Shown here: positions 1 to 7,245 of the stretch, in pieces
Layout: each line of letters starts with the position of its first letter
Position numbering within the stretch: position 1 is the stretch's first letter
Source of the DNA: UBA8514 sp034933685
Lineage (GTDB): Bacteria; Bacillota; Clostridia; Lachnospirales; Anaerotignaceae
Direction of reading: 5' to 3'
Assembly: GCA_034933685.1 (NCBI GenBank)
Contig: JAYFNB010000036.1
Location: 1 to 17,212, forward strand
Length of the DNA stretch: 17,212 nt
Program-made: the position numbers and the translations under genes
Notes under the pieces: model-generated
The model's input: only the letters and a program-made list of their open reading frames with translations
Told to the model about the DNA's origin: nothing
Database searches by the model: none

Positions 1-213
1 GAAAAAAACAGCACTATATTTACCTCCAATAAGGCATTTTCCTCATGGAATGAAGTCTTTTCAGATATAACAATAGCCTCAGCCATACTTGATAGAATCC
101 TGCACCACTGCCAGGTGGTAAGTATAAAAGGAGATAGCTATCGATTAAAGGAGCGCAAGGAGATGATGAAAAGTAAGAATATAATAAATACTTTGTTTGA
201 AAAACAGGAATAA
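1..213 (+). mobile_element. istB: IS21-family istB, 3' end (partial CDS)
   Basis: An open frame enters from the left edge and stops with TAA at 211-213, giving the last 70 codons of IstB, the AAA+ ATPase helper of IS21-type transposases. Recognisable IstB C-terminal blocks are STIFTSNKAFSSW, ITIASAILDRILHHC and IKGDSYRLKERK in the usual order. The rest of the element (istA, most of istB and the left end) lies outside the window. This part of the frame is intact, so the element may be complete upstream. It points toward the truncated methyltransferase at 251-1123, whose stop codon lies only 38 bases past the istB stop, suggesting that this insertion cut that gene. The exact right terminus of the element cannot be set from this copy alone. 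Confidence 0.85.
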
Positions 214-243
214 TTTTTTGCCAAAAACCAGCAAAATTTAAAC
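119..243 (+). repeat. Direct repeat, left copy (istB tail and IS right end)
   Basis: This stretch aligns with 16925-17047 in the same orientation. It covers the last codons of istB and about 30 bases beyond its stop. The best-conserved part runs from CAAGGAGATGATGAAAAG to AGGAATAATTTTTT; similarity fades after about 243, which may mark the approximate end of the element. By eye the identity is roughly four in five bases, so these are diverged relatives and not a recent duplication. Confidence 0.75.
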
Positions 244-250
244 GCTGTTT

Positions 251-1123
251 TTATACAAAATCAAAACGCCATTGACATTCCTCATTGGTTAAGCCCTCTG
301 AAATGCACATAAATACGCCATGAGGGTTTAGTGCATCATATATTTTCTTTACTGCCAAGTCTAGGTTGTGCTTAGCAAAATTTAAGGTTCCTATTGCAAG
401 TATAAAGTCATAGCCCTCTCCAATGGAATCCTTCAGGTAATCTCCTGTCATTACCTCAACACGGTTTTCAAGGTTATATTCCTTTATCGACTCCTCAGCA
501 ACCCTTCCAACCTCGGCTGTATCAAAAATAACAGCTTTCAGCTCAGGATGATGCTTTACAATTTCCAAGCAAATCAAGCCCGGGCCACCACCAAGGTCCA
601 GCATTTTTCTAAATCCCTTAAATTCCGGAAGCCCAGAAACCATATCCGAAATTTCCTTAGCTCTGCCACCTCTTTGTTGAGTCTTCATGATTTCAGCCCA
701 ATCTCCAAATATGGAATAAGCCTCTAATCCCTCTTTTCCTTCAGCTTCATTGCTAGGGCCTTCCTTTATCAGCTTAACCATATCAATTTCATCAAAACCA
801 GCACCAGAGTTATACACCCTAAGATGGTCTCCAATAAACCACTCCGATTTTCTTAAAAGGTATTTGTTTGCCAGTGCGGTATTGCAATATCGACCCTCAT
901 TCTTTTCCAAAAGCTCCATGCCTGTCAATACATTGAGAAGTAGCCTCGTATTTTCTGGATGCAGCATTAATCTTTCAGCGACTTCCGTAAATAATTTTCC
1001 TTCTTCAAGTTCAGAAAAAAGTTCCAGCTCCATAGCCGTAAACAGTGTTTTCGTATACATAGGGGCATAAATCATATCAAGCAGCTTTTTTACGCTTACA
1101 TCTACGTGCGAACAATGTGTCAT
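251..1123 (-). CDS. SAM-dependent O-methyltransferase, C-terminally truncated
   Basis: This is a class I SAM-dependent methyltransferase of the type with an N-terminal winged-helix/dimerisation domain (small-molecule O-methyltransferase, Methyltransf_2-like). Residues 10-100 form the helical N-terminal domain. The SAM-binding motif I is LDLGGGPG at 175-182, followed by the acidic strand end VIFD at 198-201 and the later strands DFILAIGTLN (239-248) and HGVFMCISEGL. At 290 residues it is about 40-50 shorter than I expect for this family; the last ten residues (EECQWRFDFV) do not look native and the stop lies 38 bases from the istB stop. The C-terminal helices and substrate-site residues are therefore probably lost. 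The start is set by GGAGG seven bases before ATG. It is the last gene of the feo operon, 55 bases after the feoC-like gene with no terminator between. The substrate is unknown. Confidence 0.8.
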   Translation of the reverse strand: MTHCSHVDVSVKKLLDMIYAPMYTKTLFTAMELELFSELEEGKLFTEVAERLMLHPENTRLLLNVLTGMELLEKNEGRYCNTALANKYLLRKSEWFIGDHLRVYNSGAGFDEIDMVKLIKEGPSNEAEGKEGLEAYSIFGDWAEIMKTQQRGGRAKEISDMVSGLPEFKGFRKMLDLGGGPGLICLEIVKHHPELKAVIFDTAEVGRVAEESIKEYNLENRVEVMTGDYLKDSIGEGYDFILAIGTLNFAKHNLDLAVKKIYDALNPHGVFMCISEGLTNEECQWRFDFV

Positions 1124-1178
1124 CGTTTTTCCTCCTTTTTTTATCCCACACTTATTTAATCAATATTCCTTTATACTA

Positions 1179-1409
1179 TTAAGATAGTTCCCACATGTTT
1201 GATTTCTGTGTCCCTTGGCTACAACCTGCGCAACTACTACAACCACTAGCACAACCTGTATGTAGCTCCACCTTCTTTATATATCCCTGTCTTTCCAGAT
1301 AATCCATTTGTGCTTTAATGGTTTGAACATCCGTATTCAGGCTGTCCGCAAGCTCCTGAAGGGAAAAGGTTTTTCCTTTTTTAAACTGGTCTAGAATTTC
1401 ATTTAGCAT
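1179..1409 (-). CDS. FeoC-like winged-helix protein with Cys cluster
   Basis: This 76-residue protein begins with a small winged-helix DNA-binding fold (about residues 1-48; FSLQELADSLNTDVQTIKAQ is the helix-turn-helix). A cysteine cluster, C53-x3-C57-x2-C60-x2-C63, follows, inside CASGCSSCAGC. FeoC-like proteins of ferrous-iron operons have the same plan: a winged helix plus cysteines that bind an iron-sulphur cluster or sense iron/oxygen, and they modulate FeoB level or expression. It starts 11 bases after the feoB stop, with GAGGTGAT as ribosome site, so it is translated from the feo transcript. Assignment rests on fold, cysteines and position; a role as iron-responsive regulator of this operon is inference. 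Confidence 0.75.
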   Translation of the reverse strand: MLNEILDQFKKGKTFSLQELADSLNTDVQTIKAQMDYLERQGYIKKVELHTGCASGCSSCAGCSQGTQKSNMWELS

Positions 1410-1420
1410 AGTTTATCACC

Positions 1421-3460
1421 TCAAAAAATCAAAACTCCAACATGATATGCAATGGCCGACAACAGCAAGGCAACCCCCATGTAATATCCTGCTATGCGTA
1501 ATGTCCATTTTATGGAATGGGTTTCTTGCAGCGTAGTTGCCAAAGCCATAAGGCAAGGCACATTAAAGAAAAATGCATAAATAAAGGCTAAGGCTTCTGC
1601 CTTGGAAATACCAGTAAGCATAGCATTGCCAAGGCCAGATGTGCTTACTGCCGCCTGCTTGGAAATAACATCCCATATGCCAGCAGTCTGCCCCTGAGAA
1701 TTAAACAATGCCGCCAATACACCCAGAGCTGCTTCTTTCCCCATAGCAGCTGCTAAGAACGCCATAAAGGTCTGCCAACGCAACCCAAACCACATGGTCA
1801 CCGGCTCAATAATGGTTCCAATCTTATAAATCACACTATTTTCTATATTACCGTCTGCTGTATAGGATAAAGCCCAGAATATAACTGCTACAAATATAAT
1901 GGTCTTCAGTGCACGCTTCAGTACATCTCCCATTCGCATAAAAACAAACCGGAACAAATTCCTGTATTGGGGCTTGTGATATGGTGGTAGCTCCATAATT
2001 AGCCCAGTTTTATCACTTTCTTTAATTAGGTGTCTGCCGAATAATCTTGAAGTAATTGCCATGTGCAACGAGGCCACTACAAATAGAGAAAGAACAACCA
2101 AAAAAGCTTGGCTTCCAAAAAAAACGGTACTTACAAGCCCAACAACGCTCCATGTGGCAGCGCAAGGAACAACCCAGGATAGTGCTATTGTGGTTACTCG
2201 CTGTCCCCATGAGTCAATCACCCTGCTTCCGCTCACACCACCAATATTACAGCCAAAACTTACCAAGAATGGCATAATTGCCTTTCCCTGTAGTCCAAGT
2301 TTAGACATAGTGCTATCAAATACATAAGAAATACGAGCCATATACCCTATTTCTTCTATAAATCCAAACACTAGGCTAATGCCAAACACAAAGCTCACCA
2401 TCATTAAGGCAAAGATTACTGCAGTCAATACACCATAGCAGAGCAGTGAAATTATCACTTTAGGGACACCAACGGCAATCAACGCGGTCGAAAGCTGTAC
2501 AGTAACAATTTGCGATATATTCTGGAATACTCCCATGATGGGAATCGCAATCACCATAGACAAAATAAGTCCTAAAATAATGATTCCTACCGCAAGGGGC
2601 TTACCCCAAATTCTACTTGTGGCTATACGATCGAAGCGGCTCATTCTCCCGTGCTTATCTTGTGGTTTTTTAACACTATTTTTAAGTAATATTTCTATCC
2701 ACTTAAATTTGCAGTCTGCTGTCAATAAATTACCATTTTTCACACTGGAGAGTACAGTTTCAATCTCTTTCCAACAACCTGAATCAACCTTGGATTTTAC
2801 AAGCTGCATTGCATGATTATCCTCTTCCAGTAACTTTGCTGCCAACCACGAGGAAGAAAAGGCACCTACTCCATCTTTCGGCAGCAACTCAAGCAGTTGC
2901 TTAAAGGGTTCCCCAATTATCTCCAGATAAATGTCCGCCAGCTCTTTCCCTTTCAGCATGGAATGTGATTTTTTTGAAACTTCAATATTTTTGTAGAATT
3001 CATCATAACCTTTTCGATTGGAAGCGGTAATAGGAATTACTGGAATTCCTAGTTTTTTTGAAATAGCTTGACTGTCAATGGTTTTCCCCTGCTGAATTGC
3101 TACATCCATCATATTGAAAAGCAATACTACAGGCTTATTGATACCTGCGTAATCCGCCAACATGAACAAACTTCTTTCTAACTGTGAGGCATCTGCAAGG
3201 ATGCAAATCAAATCAGCCTTATCACTAGCTATGTAATCCCTCGTAACAACTTCCTCTTCCGAGTTTGCAGACAGGCTATAAGTACCCGGCAGATCCACAA
3301 CGGCATAGCTTACTCCGTCGTAGTTAAAAGCACCTTCCTTTTTTTCCACGGTTTTACCTGGCCAATTTCCTACATGCTGTCGAGAACCGGTAAGTCCATT
3401 AAATAATGTCGATTTTCCTGAGTTTGGCTGTCCCAGCAACGCTATCGTTGTATCGCTCAT
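1421..3460 (-). CDS. feoB: Ferrous iron transporter FeoB (variant gate motifs)
   Basis: FeoB is the GTPase-gated inner-membrane Fe2+ importer. From the ATG at 3460 it has 679 residues. The G domain shows G1 GQPNSGKST (10-18), switch I GNWPGKTVE (31-39), G3 DLPG (56-59), G4 NMMD (116-119) and G5 ITAS (about 144-147). A helical linker (about 160-285) leads to a membrane domain with about eight or more segments from about 288 to the C-terminus. The two gate regions read GCNIGG (403-408) and PCAATW (432-437) in place of the common GCxVPA and CxARLPVY-type motifs, so this belongs to a divergent FeoB group. The start is chosen because its ATG overlaps the feoA stop (ATGA) with GGAGGT just upstream; an in-frame ATG 33 bases further up has no such support. 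Iron is the likely substrate, but the unusual gate leaves other divalent metals possible. Confidence 0.93.
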   Translation of the reverse strand: MSDTTIALLGQPNSGKSTLFNGLTGSRQHVGNWPGKTVEKKEGAFNYDGVSYAVVDLPGTYSLSANSEEEVVTRDYIASDKADLICILADASQLERSLFMLADYAGINKPVVLLFNMMDVAIQQGKTIDSQAISKKLGIPVIPITASNRKGYDEFYKNIEVSKKSHSMLKGKELADIYLEIIGEPFKQLLELLPKDGVGAFSSSWLAAKLLEEDNHAMQLVKSKVDSGCWKEIETVLSSVKNGNLLTADCKFKWIEILLKNSVKKPQDKHGRMSRFDRIATSRIWGKPLAVGIIILGLILSMVIAIPIMGVFQNISQIVTVQLSTALIAVGVPKVIISLLCYGVLTAVIFALMMVSFVFGISLVFGFIEEIGYMARISYVFDSTMSKLGLQGKAIMPFLVSFGCNIGGVSGSRVIDSWGQRVTTIALSWVVPCAATWSVVGLVSTVFFGSQAFLVVLSLFVVASLHMAITSRLFGRHLIKESDKTGLIMELPPYHKPQYRNLFRFVFMRMGDVLKRALKTIIFVAVIFWALSYTADGNIENSVIYKIGTIIEPVTMWFGLRWQTFMAFLAAAMGKEAALGVLAALFNSQGQTAGIWDVISKQAAVSTSGLGNAMLTGISKAEALAFIYAFFFNVPCLMALATTLQETHSIKWTLRIAGYYMGVALLLSAIAYHVGVLIF

Positions 3461-3687
3461 TTTGCAGATACCTCCATAATTATTTTTTCGCATTCATCTC
3501 GATTAACCGCAATCATGGTATCTCTTCCATAAATCAAAACTGGCTGCTTTTTCTGATTTTGCATTATTTCTACCTCGCTTCCCACCGTAAGCCCAATAGA
3601 AGTAATACGGCTTAAAAATCGAGAATCTCCCTGAAGGGAGGTAATCTTGCCTTTTTCGCCTTTCTTTACCTCACTTAATTTTTTCAT
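3457..3687 (-). CDS. feoA: FeoA, SH3-like accessory protein of FeoB
   Basis: This protein of 76 residues is about the normal FeoA size. It starts MKKLSEVKKGEKGKI and carries the SH3-like beta-barrel pattern: LSEVKKGEKG near the N-terminus, then FLSRITSIGLTVGSEVEI and the end VNRDECEKIIME. FeoA is a small cytoplasmic protein needed for FeoB transport. The ATG at 3687 has AAGGAAGG just upstream; an alternative TTG ten codons earlier is less likely. Its stop codon overlaps the feoB ATG, so the two are translationally coupled. It is the first gene of the operon. Confidence 0.92.
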   Translation of the reverse strand: MKKLSEVKKGEKGKITSLQGDSRFLSRITSIGLTVGSEVEIMQNQKKQPVLIYGRDTMIAVNRDECEKIIMEVSAK

Positions 3688-3725
3688 GTTCAACCTTCCT
3701 TTCACTTTATTATTCAATAAACATA

Positions 3726-3743
3726 ATTCTTTTAAATTAGAAT
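3726..3743. promoter_or_regulatory. Imperfect palindrome near feoA, candidate metal-regulator site
   Basis: ATTCTTTTAAATTAGAAT reads as a two-arm palindrome (ATTCT and AGAAT with an AT-rich centre). It ends about 39 bases upstream of the feoA ATG, a normal place for an operator of the Fur/PerR class, which bind AT-rich palindromes. The match to a Fur consensus is poor, so this is only a candidate. Confidence 0.25.
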
Positions 3744-3924
3744 CAATTGTCTTTCCATAAGTATTGTAAAACCCTTCCTACCATGAAAACTGCTCAAAGT
3801 ACATTAACTGCATTAATTGCAAGTCAAAATGAAGCTACCATCCCTTTCCATATCCACAGAATTAATATTACATCTTTTGTTTTACTTTCCTCTCAATATG
3901 AAAACCTCTCTTTCCACGCATTCT

Positions 3925-3942
3925 AGTTAGCTGTGTCTAACT
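3925..3942. promoter_or_regulatory. AGTTAG-N6-CTAACT inverted repeat upstream of feo
   Basis: Perfect six-base arms AGTTAG and CTAACT are separated by CTGTGT. The same GTTAGC-N4-NCTAAC pattern occurs at 6279-6294 between the AraC and MATE genes. TTAG/CTAA half-sites are seen in DtxR/IdeR-type iron operators, but the spacing here differs, so the assignment is only a suggestion. It lies about 240 bases upstream of feoA. Confidence 0.35.
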
Positions 3943-3956
3943 CATAGGTAATTTTT

Positions 3957-3978
3957 TTGAGGTTCCTCAGAACCTCAA
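3957..3978. repeat. Perfect hairpin TTGAGGTTC/GAACCTCAA
   Basis: Nine-base perfect arms enclose a CTCA loop. It sits about 30 bases past the TetR stop. On the minus strand it is followed by A residues and not by T residues, so it is not a standard intrinsic terminator for the TetR gene; it may be a 3'-end stabiliser or an operator. Confidence 0.5.
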
Positions 3979-4009
3979 CTTGATACTTACCGCACTTCTA
4001 TAAAAACTC

Positions 4010-4627
4010 TTAAGGATTAAAAATCCTAATCCATCCTGCCGTAAAAAACTGCCTTAAGCTATCTATATAATTGTCTGCCGTTTCCCTTGACATATCATGT
4101 TTAACCGTCTCAAAAACTGCAGAAAAAAAGGCACTTGAGATAATATGTAACAGCTCAGGAGTTGCCCTTCCAGATGCCAAAGCATCATTACCTGTAGATT
4201 CCATAAACTTTATGGTGTATTCCACCTCAATTTCTACAAGATCATGGATAAAATCCGAAAAGTCTGTCCCTTCTGCACAAGAAATGAGTAACTTGAATTC
4301 ATCGAAATAATCATAAACATATGCTATGAATTTTTTAACCTCATCAGACGAATAATCATAAACGGCTTTCTTTTTTTCCACTTCCGTCAACTGATCAAAT
4401 TCCTGTTGTGCTGTCACAAACATAGCTCTAAGCCCTTCTACCGCAGGTGATACCAATGCTTCAAACAAGGCTTTTTTATCGGGATAATACCCATAAAATG
4501 CACCAGTTGTAACACCTGCACGTTTTACAATATTTCGCAGGGAGGCATCTTTAAAGCCTTTATCTAAGAACTCTTTTTTGCCCTCAGCCATAATTTTCTG
4601 CAATGTATTTAAAGCATCCGTGCCCAT
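4010..4627 (-). CDS. TetR/AcrR-family transcriptional regulator
   Basis: This regulator has 205 residues. The N-terminal helix-turn-helix of the TetR family lies at about 5-55: LQKIMAEGKKEFLDKGF, then ASLRNIVKRAGVTTGAFYGY and the typical YPDKKALFEALV. The rest is an all-helical ligand-binding and dimerisation domain with no close relative I recognise. The start is the ATG at 4627, preceded by GGAGG; the open frame extends 30 codons further but through the promoter and operator. Two overlapping palindromes lie directly upstream (4646-4673), which points to autorepression. The nearest possible target on the same strand is the MATE gene upstream (4847-6189), but the operator is at the TetR gene itself, so a target elsewhere is possible. 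Confidence 0.9.
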   Translation of the reverse strand: MGTDALNTLQKIMAEGKKEFLDKGFKDASLRNIVKRAGVTTGAFYGYYPDKKALFEALVSPAVEGLRAMFVTAQQEFDQLTEVEKKKAVYDYSSDEVKKFIAYVYDYFDEFKLLISCAEGTDFSDFIHDLVEIEVEYTIKFMESTGNDALASGRATPELLHIISSAFFSAVFETVKHDMSRETADNYIDSLRQFFTAGWIRIFNP

Positions 4628-4645
4628 ATTATCCTCCACCCGTTT

Positions 4646-4688
4646 TATAACACCGTTATATAACATTGTTATATAAATAATATTACAA
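4646..4688 (-). promoter_or_regulatory. TetR promoter with tandem palindromic operators
   Basis: Two perfect 15-base palindromes, TATAACACCGTTATA (4646-4660) and TATAACATTGTTATA (4659-4673), have the same TATAAC-N3-GTTATA form and overlap by two bases, so their centres are 13 bases apart. A likely -35, TTGTAA (minus strand, 4683-4688), is 17 bases from TGTTAT (4660-4665), which falls within the palindromes. Bound repressor would cover the -10 region and transcript start, as expected for TetR autorepression. Confidence 0.7.
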
Positions 4689-4846
4689 TGAGCCCAATCT
4701 GTCAAGCACATTGTCAATATCTTTCTTTGAACTACTGTACAGCTTTAAACTTCTCTCATTGAAGTTATATCTCTATTTACAAAGCCCCCTAAACAAAACA
4801 TTCAAAAAGATAAACCTTATAACTTTTCATGGGGAATGTGTTTTTA

Positions 4847-6189
4847 TTATGCTGCTTTTAATTCCATTTTCAACAACTCTTTTTTGAAACTAAAATAAAA
4901 GACGATTGTTAATAAAGTAGTAAGCAAATCTGCAATTGGCTGAGAATAGATAACTCCGTTTAGACCTACTAACTTTGGCAAAATAAATATTATGGGTATT
5001 AAAAAGACACCTTCTCTTCCCAAACTTAATATAAGACCTTCTTTTCCTTTTCCTAACGCTATAAATAATCCCATATAAATTGTTTGAAATCCAAATGCAG
5101 GAAATACTATACTATAAGCGATTAATGCCTGAACCCCAATTTCAATTACTTTTGATTCATTTGTAAACATTGATACAATATGACTTGCAAATAATATTTG
5201 AACAATTGCCAGTGCAAAACAAAAACCAAATGTCCATTTCAGTGAAACACCAATGGATTCTTTCAAACGATCATATTTTTTTGCTCCATAATTATAGCCT
5301 GCAACTGGTTGGAACCCTTTTGAAAATCCTAAGATAATATAGCTTCCTATTGCAAATATCCTGTTTACAATTCCCATAGCAGTTACCGCTCCATCTCCAT
5401 AAGGAAAAGCTGCTGAATTAATTAATCCCATTGATATACCTGATAATAACTGTACAACAAGATTAGGAGCTCCTATTTTGACCATTTCAAATATTCTTTG
5501 TTTTGATAAAGTAAAATGCCGGATTGATATTTTAATAATACTTTTATCATTGTAAAAAAATCTAACTAATAGAATTGTTGATAACATTTGCGAAATTACC
5601 GTTGCTATCGCAGCTCCGCTGATTCCCAAATTAAAGGTATAAATGAATATAGGATCTAAGATTATGTTTAAAACAGCGCCTATTAACAATGTGTTCATGC
5701 TTGTTTTATTTGCACTTCCGCTCTGGCTAAATGATTCAGTGCGATATTTATAATGTTAAATATTGAACCAGAAATCACAACATACATATAAGCTTTGGCG
5801 TAAGGCAATATTGTCTCTGTGGCTCCAAAAAAACGCAATATTTCCTTCAAAAAAATGAGTGAAGGTATAATTGCTATTATACCTAAAAACAAACTTCCCC
5901 AAAATTCAATAGAAGACATTATATTCGCCTGTGTAATATCACCTTGTCCCAGTAATCTGGACACACAAGAAGCCGCACCACTACCTAAAATTAATCCTAT
6001 CCCTATACTAATCATTGATATAGGAAAAGCTACAGCTAATGCCCCCATTGCGCTAGTTCCTAGACCACCAACAAATACTGCATCTGCAAAATTATATATT
6101 GCAGTTATAAGGAATCCTACAATTGCTGGTATACCGAATTTCAATAATATTTTTGGCATGCTTTCTTCATTCATTATTTTCTTGTCAAT
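4847..6189 (-). pseudogene. MATE efflux transporter, frameshifted
   Basis: Together the two frames encode a MATE-family (NorM/MepA-like) multidrug/cation antiporter of about 445 residues, the normal length. The first part (6174 down to 5695) carries the N-terminal half from MPKILLKFGIPAIVGF to NIALNHLARAE, then leaves the frame and stops (VQIKQA). The second part resumes at SMNTLLIGAVLNIILDPIFI and runs to the C-terminus at 4847. One missing base near 5720-5725 explains the break. The frames overlap as ATGA at 5695-5698, so two separate half-proteins could in principle be made. At the 5' end, AAAGGAGAG sits eight bases before ATT (6187-6189, IDKKIMNEE), the place where ATG is expected; the next ATG is 6174. 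It lies downstream of the AraC pseudogene, forming a regulator-pump pair. Confidence 0.85.
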
Positions 6190-6255
6190 GTATAACTCTC
6201 CTTTAAAATTATTTGACTACCACCTGAATTTAATATTCTCATTTCTTACTAAATC

Positions 6256-6314
6256 AAAAAAGGATATAATCCTAATGAGTTAGCAATAACTAACCATCTG
6301 TGATTATATCCTTT
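6256..6314 (-). terminator. Long hairpin with T-run between AraC pseudogene and MATE
   Basis: Perfect 13-base arms AAAGGATATAATC (6259-6271) and GATTATATCCTTT (6302-6314) enclose 30 bases. A second hairpin, GTTAG-N6-CTAAC (6279-6294), is centred exactly inside. Read on the minus strand the outer stem ends in a run of T (6256-6261), so it fits an intrinsic terminator for the AraC gene. It ends about 70 bases before the MATE start and could also act as an attenuator. Confidence 0.7.
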
Positions 6315-6347
6315 AATTTTTTATTCCTCTACTCTATAAATTCCTTT

Positions 6348-7059
6348 TTAATCCAAAACAGTAGATGAATTATTTTTTCTATAGTGAATTGGCGTTACTC
6401 CCATTACATCTAAAAACGCTTTGGAAAATTTACTCGCATTTTAATAACCTACCACCAAAGCAATTTCTGCAACAGAATTCTTTTCTAAGCGGAGTAATTC
6501 TGCTGCTTTTAACGCCTACCTGTTTTTTAAACAAATGAGAAACTCTACTTCTCGAAACGTGAACCATATCACAAAGAATTTTGATTGTATTCTCATAAAT
6601 CCCTTCCATTTTAGAAATATGATCTAAAATCTGACATATCCTATCGTCATATTTTACAGGAATATCACTCTTTATATTACAAGCAGATAAAATTGCTTCG
6701 TCCAGCTTCTTTGGATTTTTTGAATTATTTTTCCACAGATCCACTACTTTTAAAGATAGTTCCTCCTGAAGCACGGAAAAAGGAAATCCCTTTAAATATT
6801 TTTCTTCTAATTCCCTCGCCAAATTGCTTGTCTCGTCAAAAAGAAACACTAACAAATCGTCACTATCATAATTTACAGTATGTTCAATATTTGAATCAAT
6901 ACAGACTCCCTTACAAAAAAATATTTTATTTTCAACCTTACATTCAAATTCGTTATTAATGCTAAAAATCAAATGCTTTGCCAGATGGCTATGAAGTATA
7001 GGACTATTATAATCTTTAGATATCAGTATATGATCAAATGACCAAAAAGCTTCTTTCAA
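6348..7059 (-). pseudogene. AraC-family regulator, frameshift and nonsense mutations
   Basis: Residues 1-105 are a cupin-like sensor region (HSHLAKHLIFSINNEF at about 23-38), and the AraC helix-turn-helix follows (ENTIKILCDMVHVSRSRVSHLFKKQVGV). After about residue 183 the frame changes: the open frame ends at 6430 with unrelated residues, but the other frame gives KAAELLRLEKNSVAEIALVVGY, a stop (TAA where Q is expected), then NASKFSKAFLDVMGVTPIHYR and a natural stop at 6348. That restores the second AraC helix-turn-helix. So there is at least one frameshift near 6510 and one CAA-to-TAA change. The start is TTG at 7059 with GGAGGG upstream. It sits just upstream of the MATE gene on the same strand and was probably its regulator. 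Confidence 0.85.
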
Positions 7060-7085
7060 ATTATCCCTCCTTCACTCTTATTTAA

Positions 7086-7108
7086 TGCTAATAAATTTAT
7101 TATTAGCA
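7086..7108. repeat. Perfect palindrome upstream of the AraC pseudogene
   Basis: TGCTAATAA and TTATTAGCA are perfect nine-base arms around ATTTA. The site lies 27 bases upstream of the TTG start of the AraC pseudogene, in the promoter or leader region, so it could be the operator of that gene or of an unseen regulator. Confidence 0.5.
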
Positions 7109-7245
7109 GGTTAAATGAAGTTTTAAAATTTTAAATTGTAAGCTAAATTTTTATAATCTAATCAGCAAAATTCCCTATATCCTCTATGTTTACCAACAAG
7201 AAATCGTGCAAAAATCAAATATTTTCATCCAATAAAAAGTGTGGC

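Larger units (their letters stand above)
3688..4009. other. Intergenic region upstream of feoA with hairpins
   Basis: These 322 bases hold no gene that I can support. Visible elements are an imperfect 18-base palindrome with arms ATTCT/AGAAT at 3726-3743, a perfect AGTTAG-N6-CTAACT repeat at 3925-3942, and a perfect 9-base-arm hairpin at 3957-3978. No strong sigma-A promoter for feo stands out; TTGATT at 3741-3746 (minus) with a weak TATGTT is the closest and its spacing is short. Confidence 0.5.

Noticed and set aside
750..1070. Plus-strand open frame of 106 codons
   Set aside because: It is the reverse shadow of the methyltransferase gene and has no ribosome site.
2056..2327. Overlapping plus-strand frames within feoB
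   Set aside because: They are antisense to a well-supported feoB gene and show no family features.
3957..3978. Hairpin as TetR terminator
   Set aside because: On the minus strand the stem is followed by A residues and not T residues.
3688..4009. Metal-sensing riboswitch upstream of feoA
   Set aside because: I looked for the conserved features of NiCo and yybP-ykoY classes and did not see them.
5819..6283. Plus-strand open frame of 154 codons
   Set aside because: It lies antisense to the MATE pseudogene; the residues are a low-complexity mirror of a membrane protein gene and there is no start signal.
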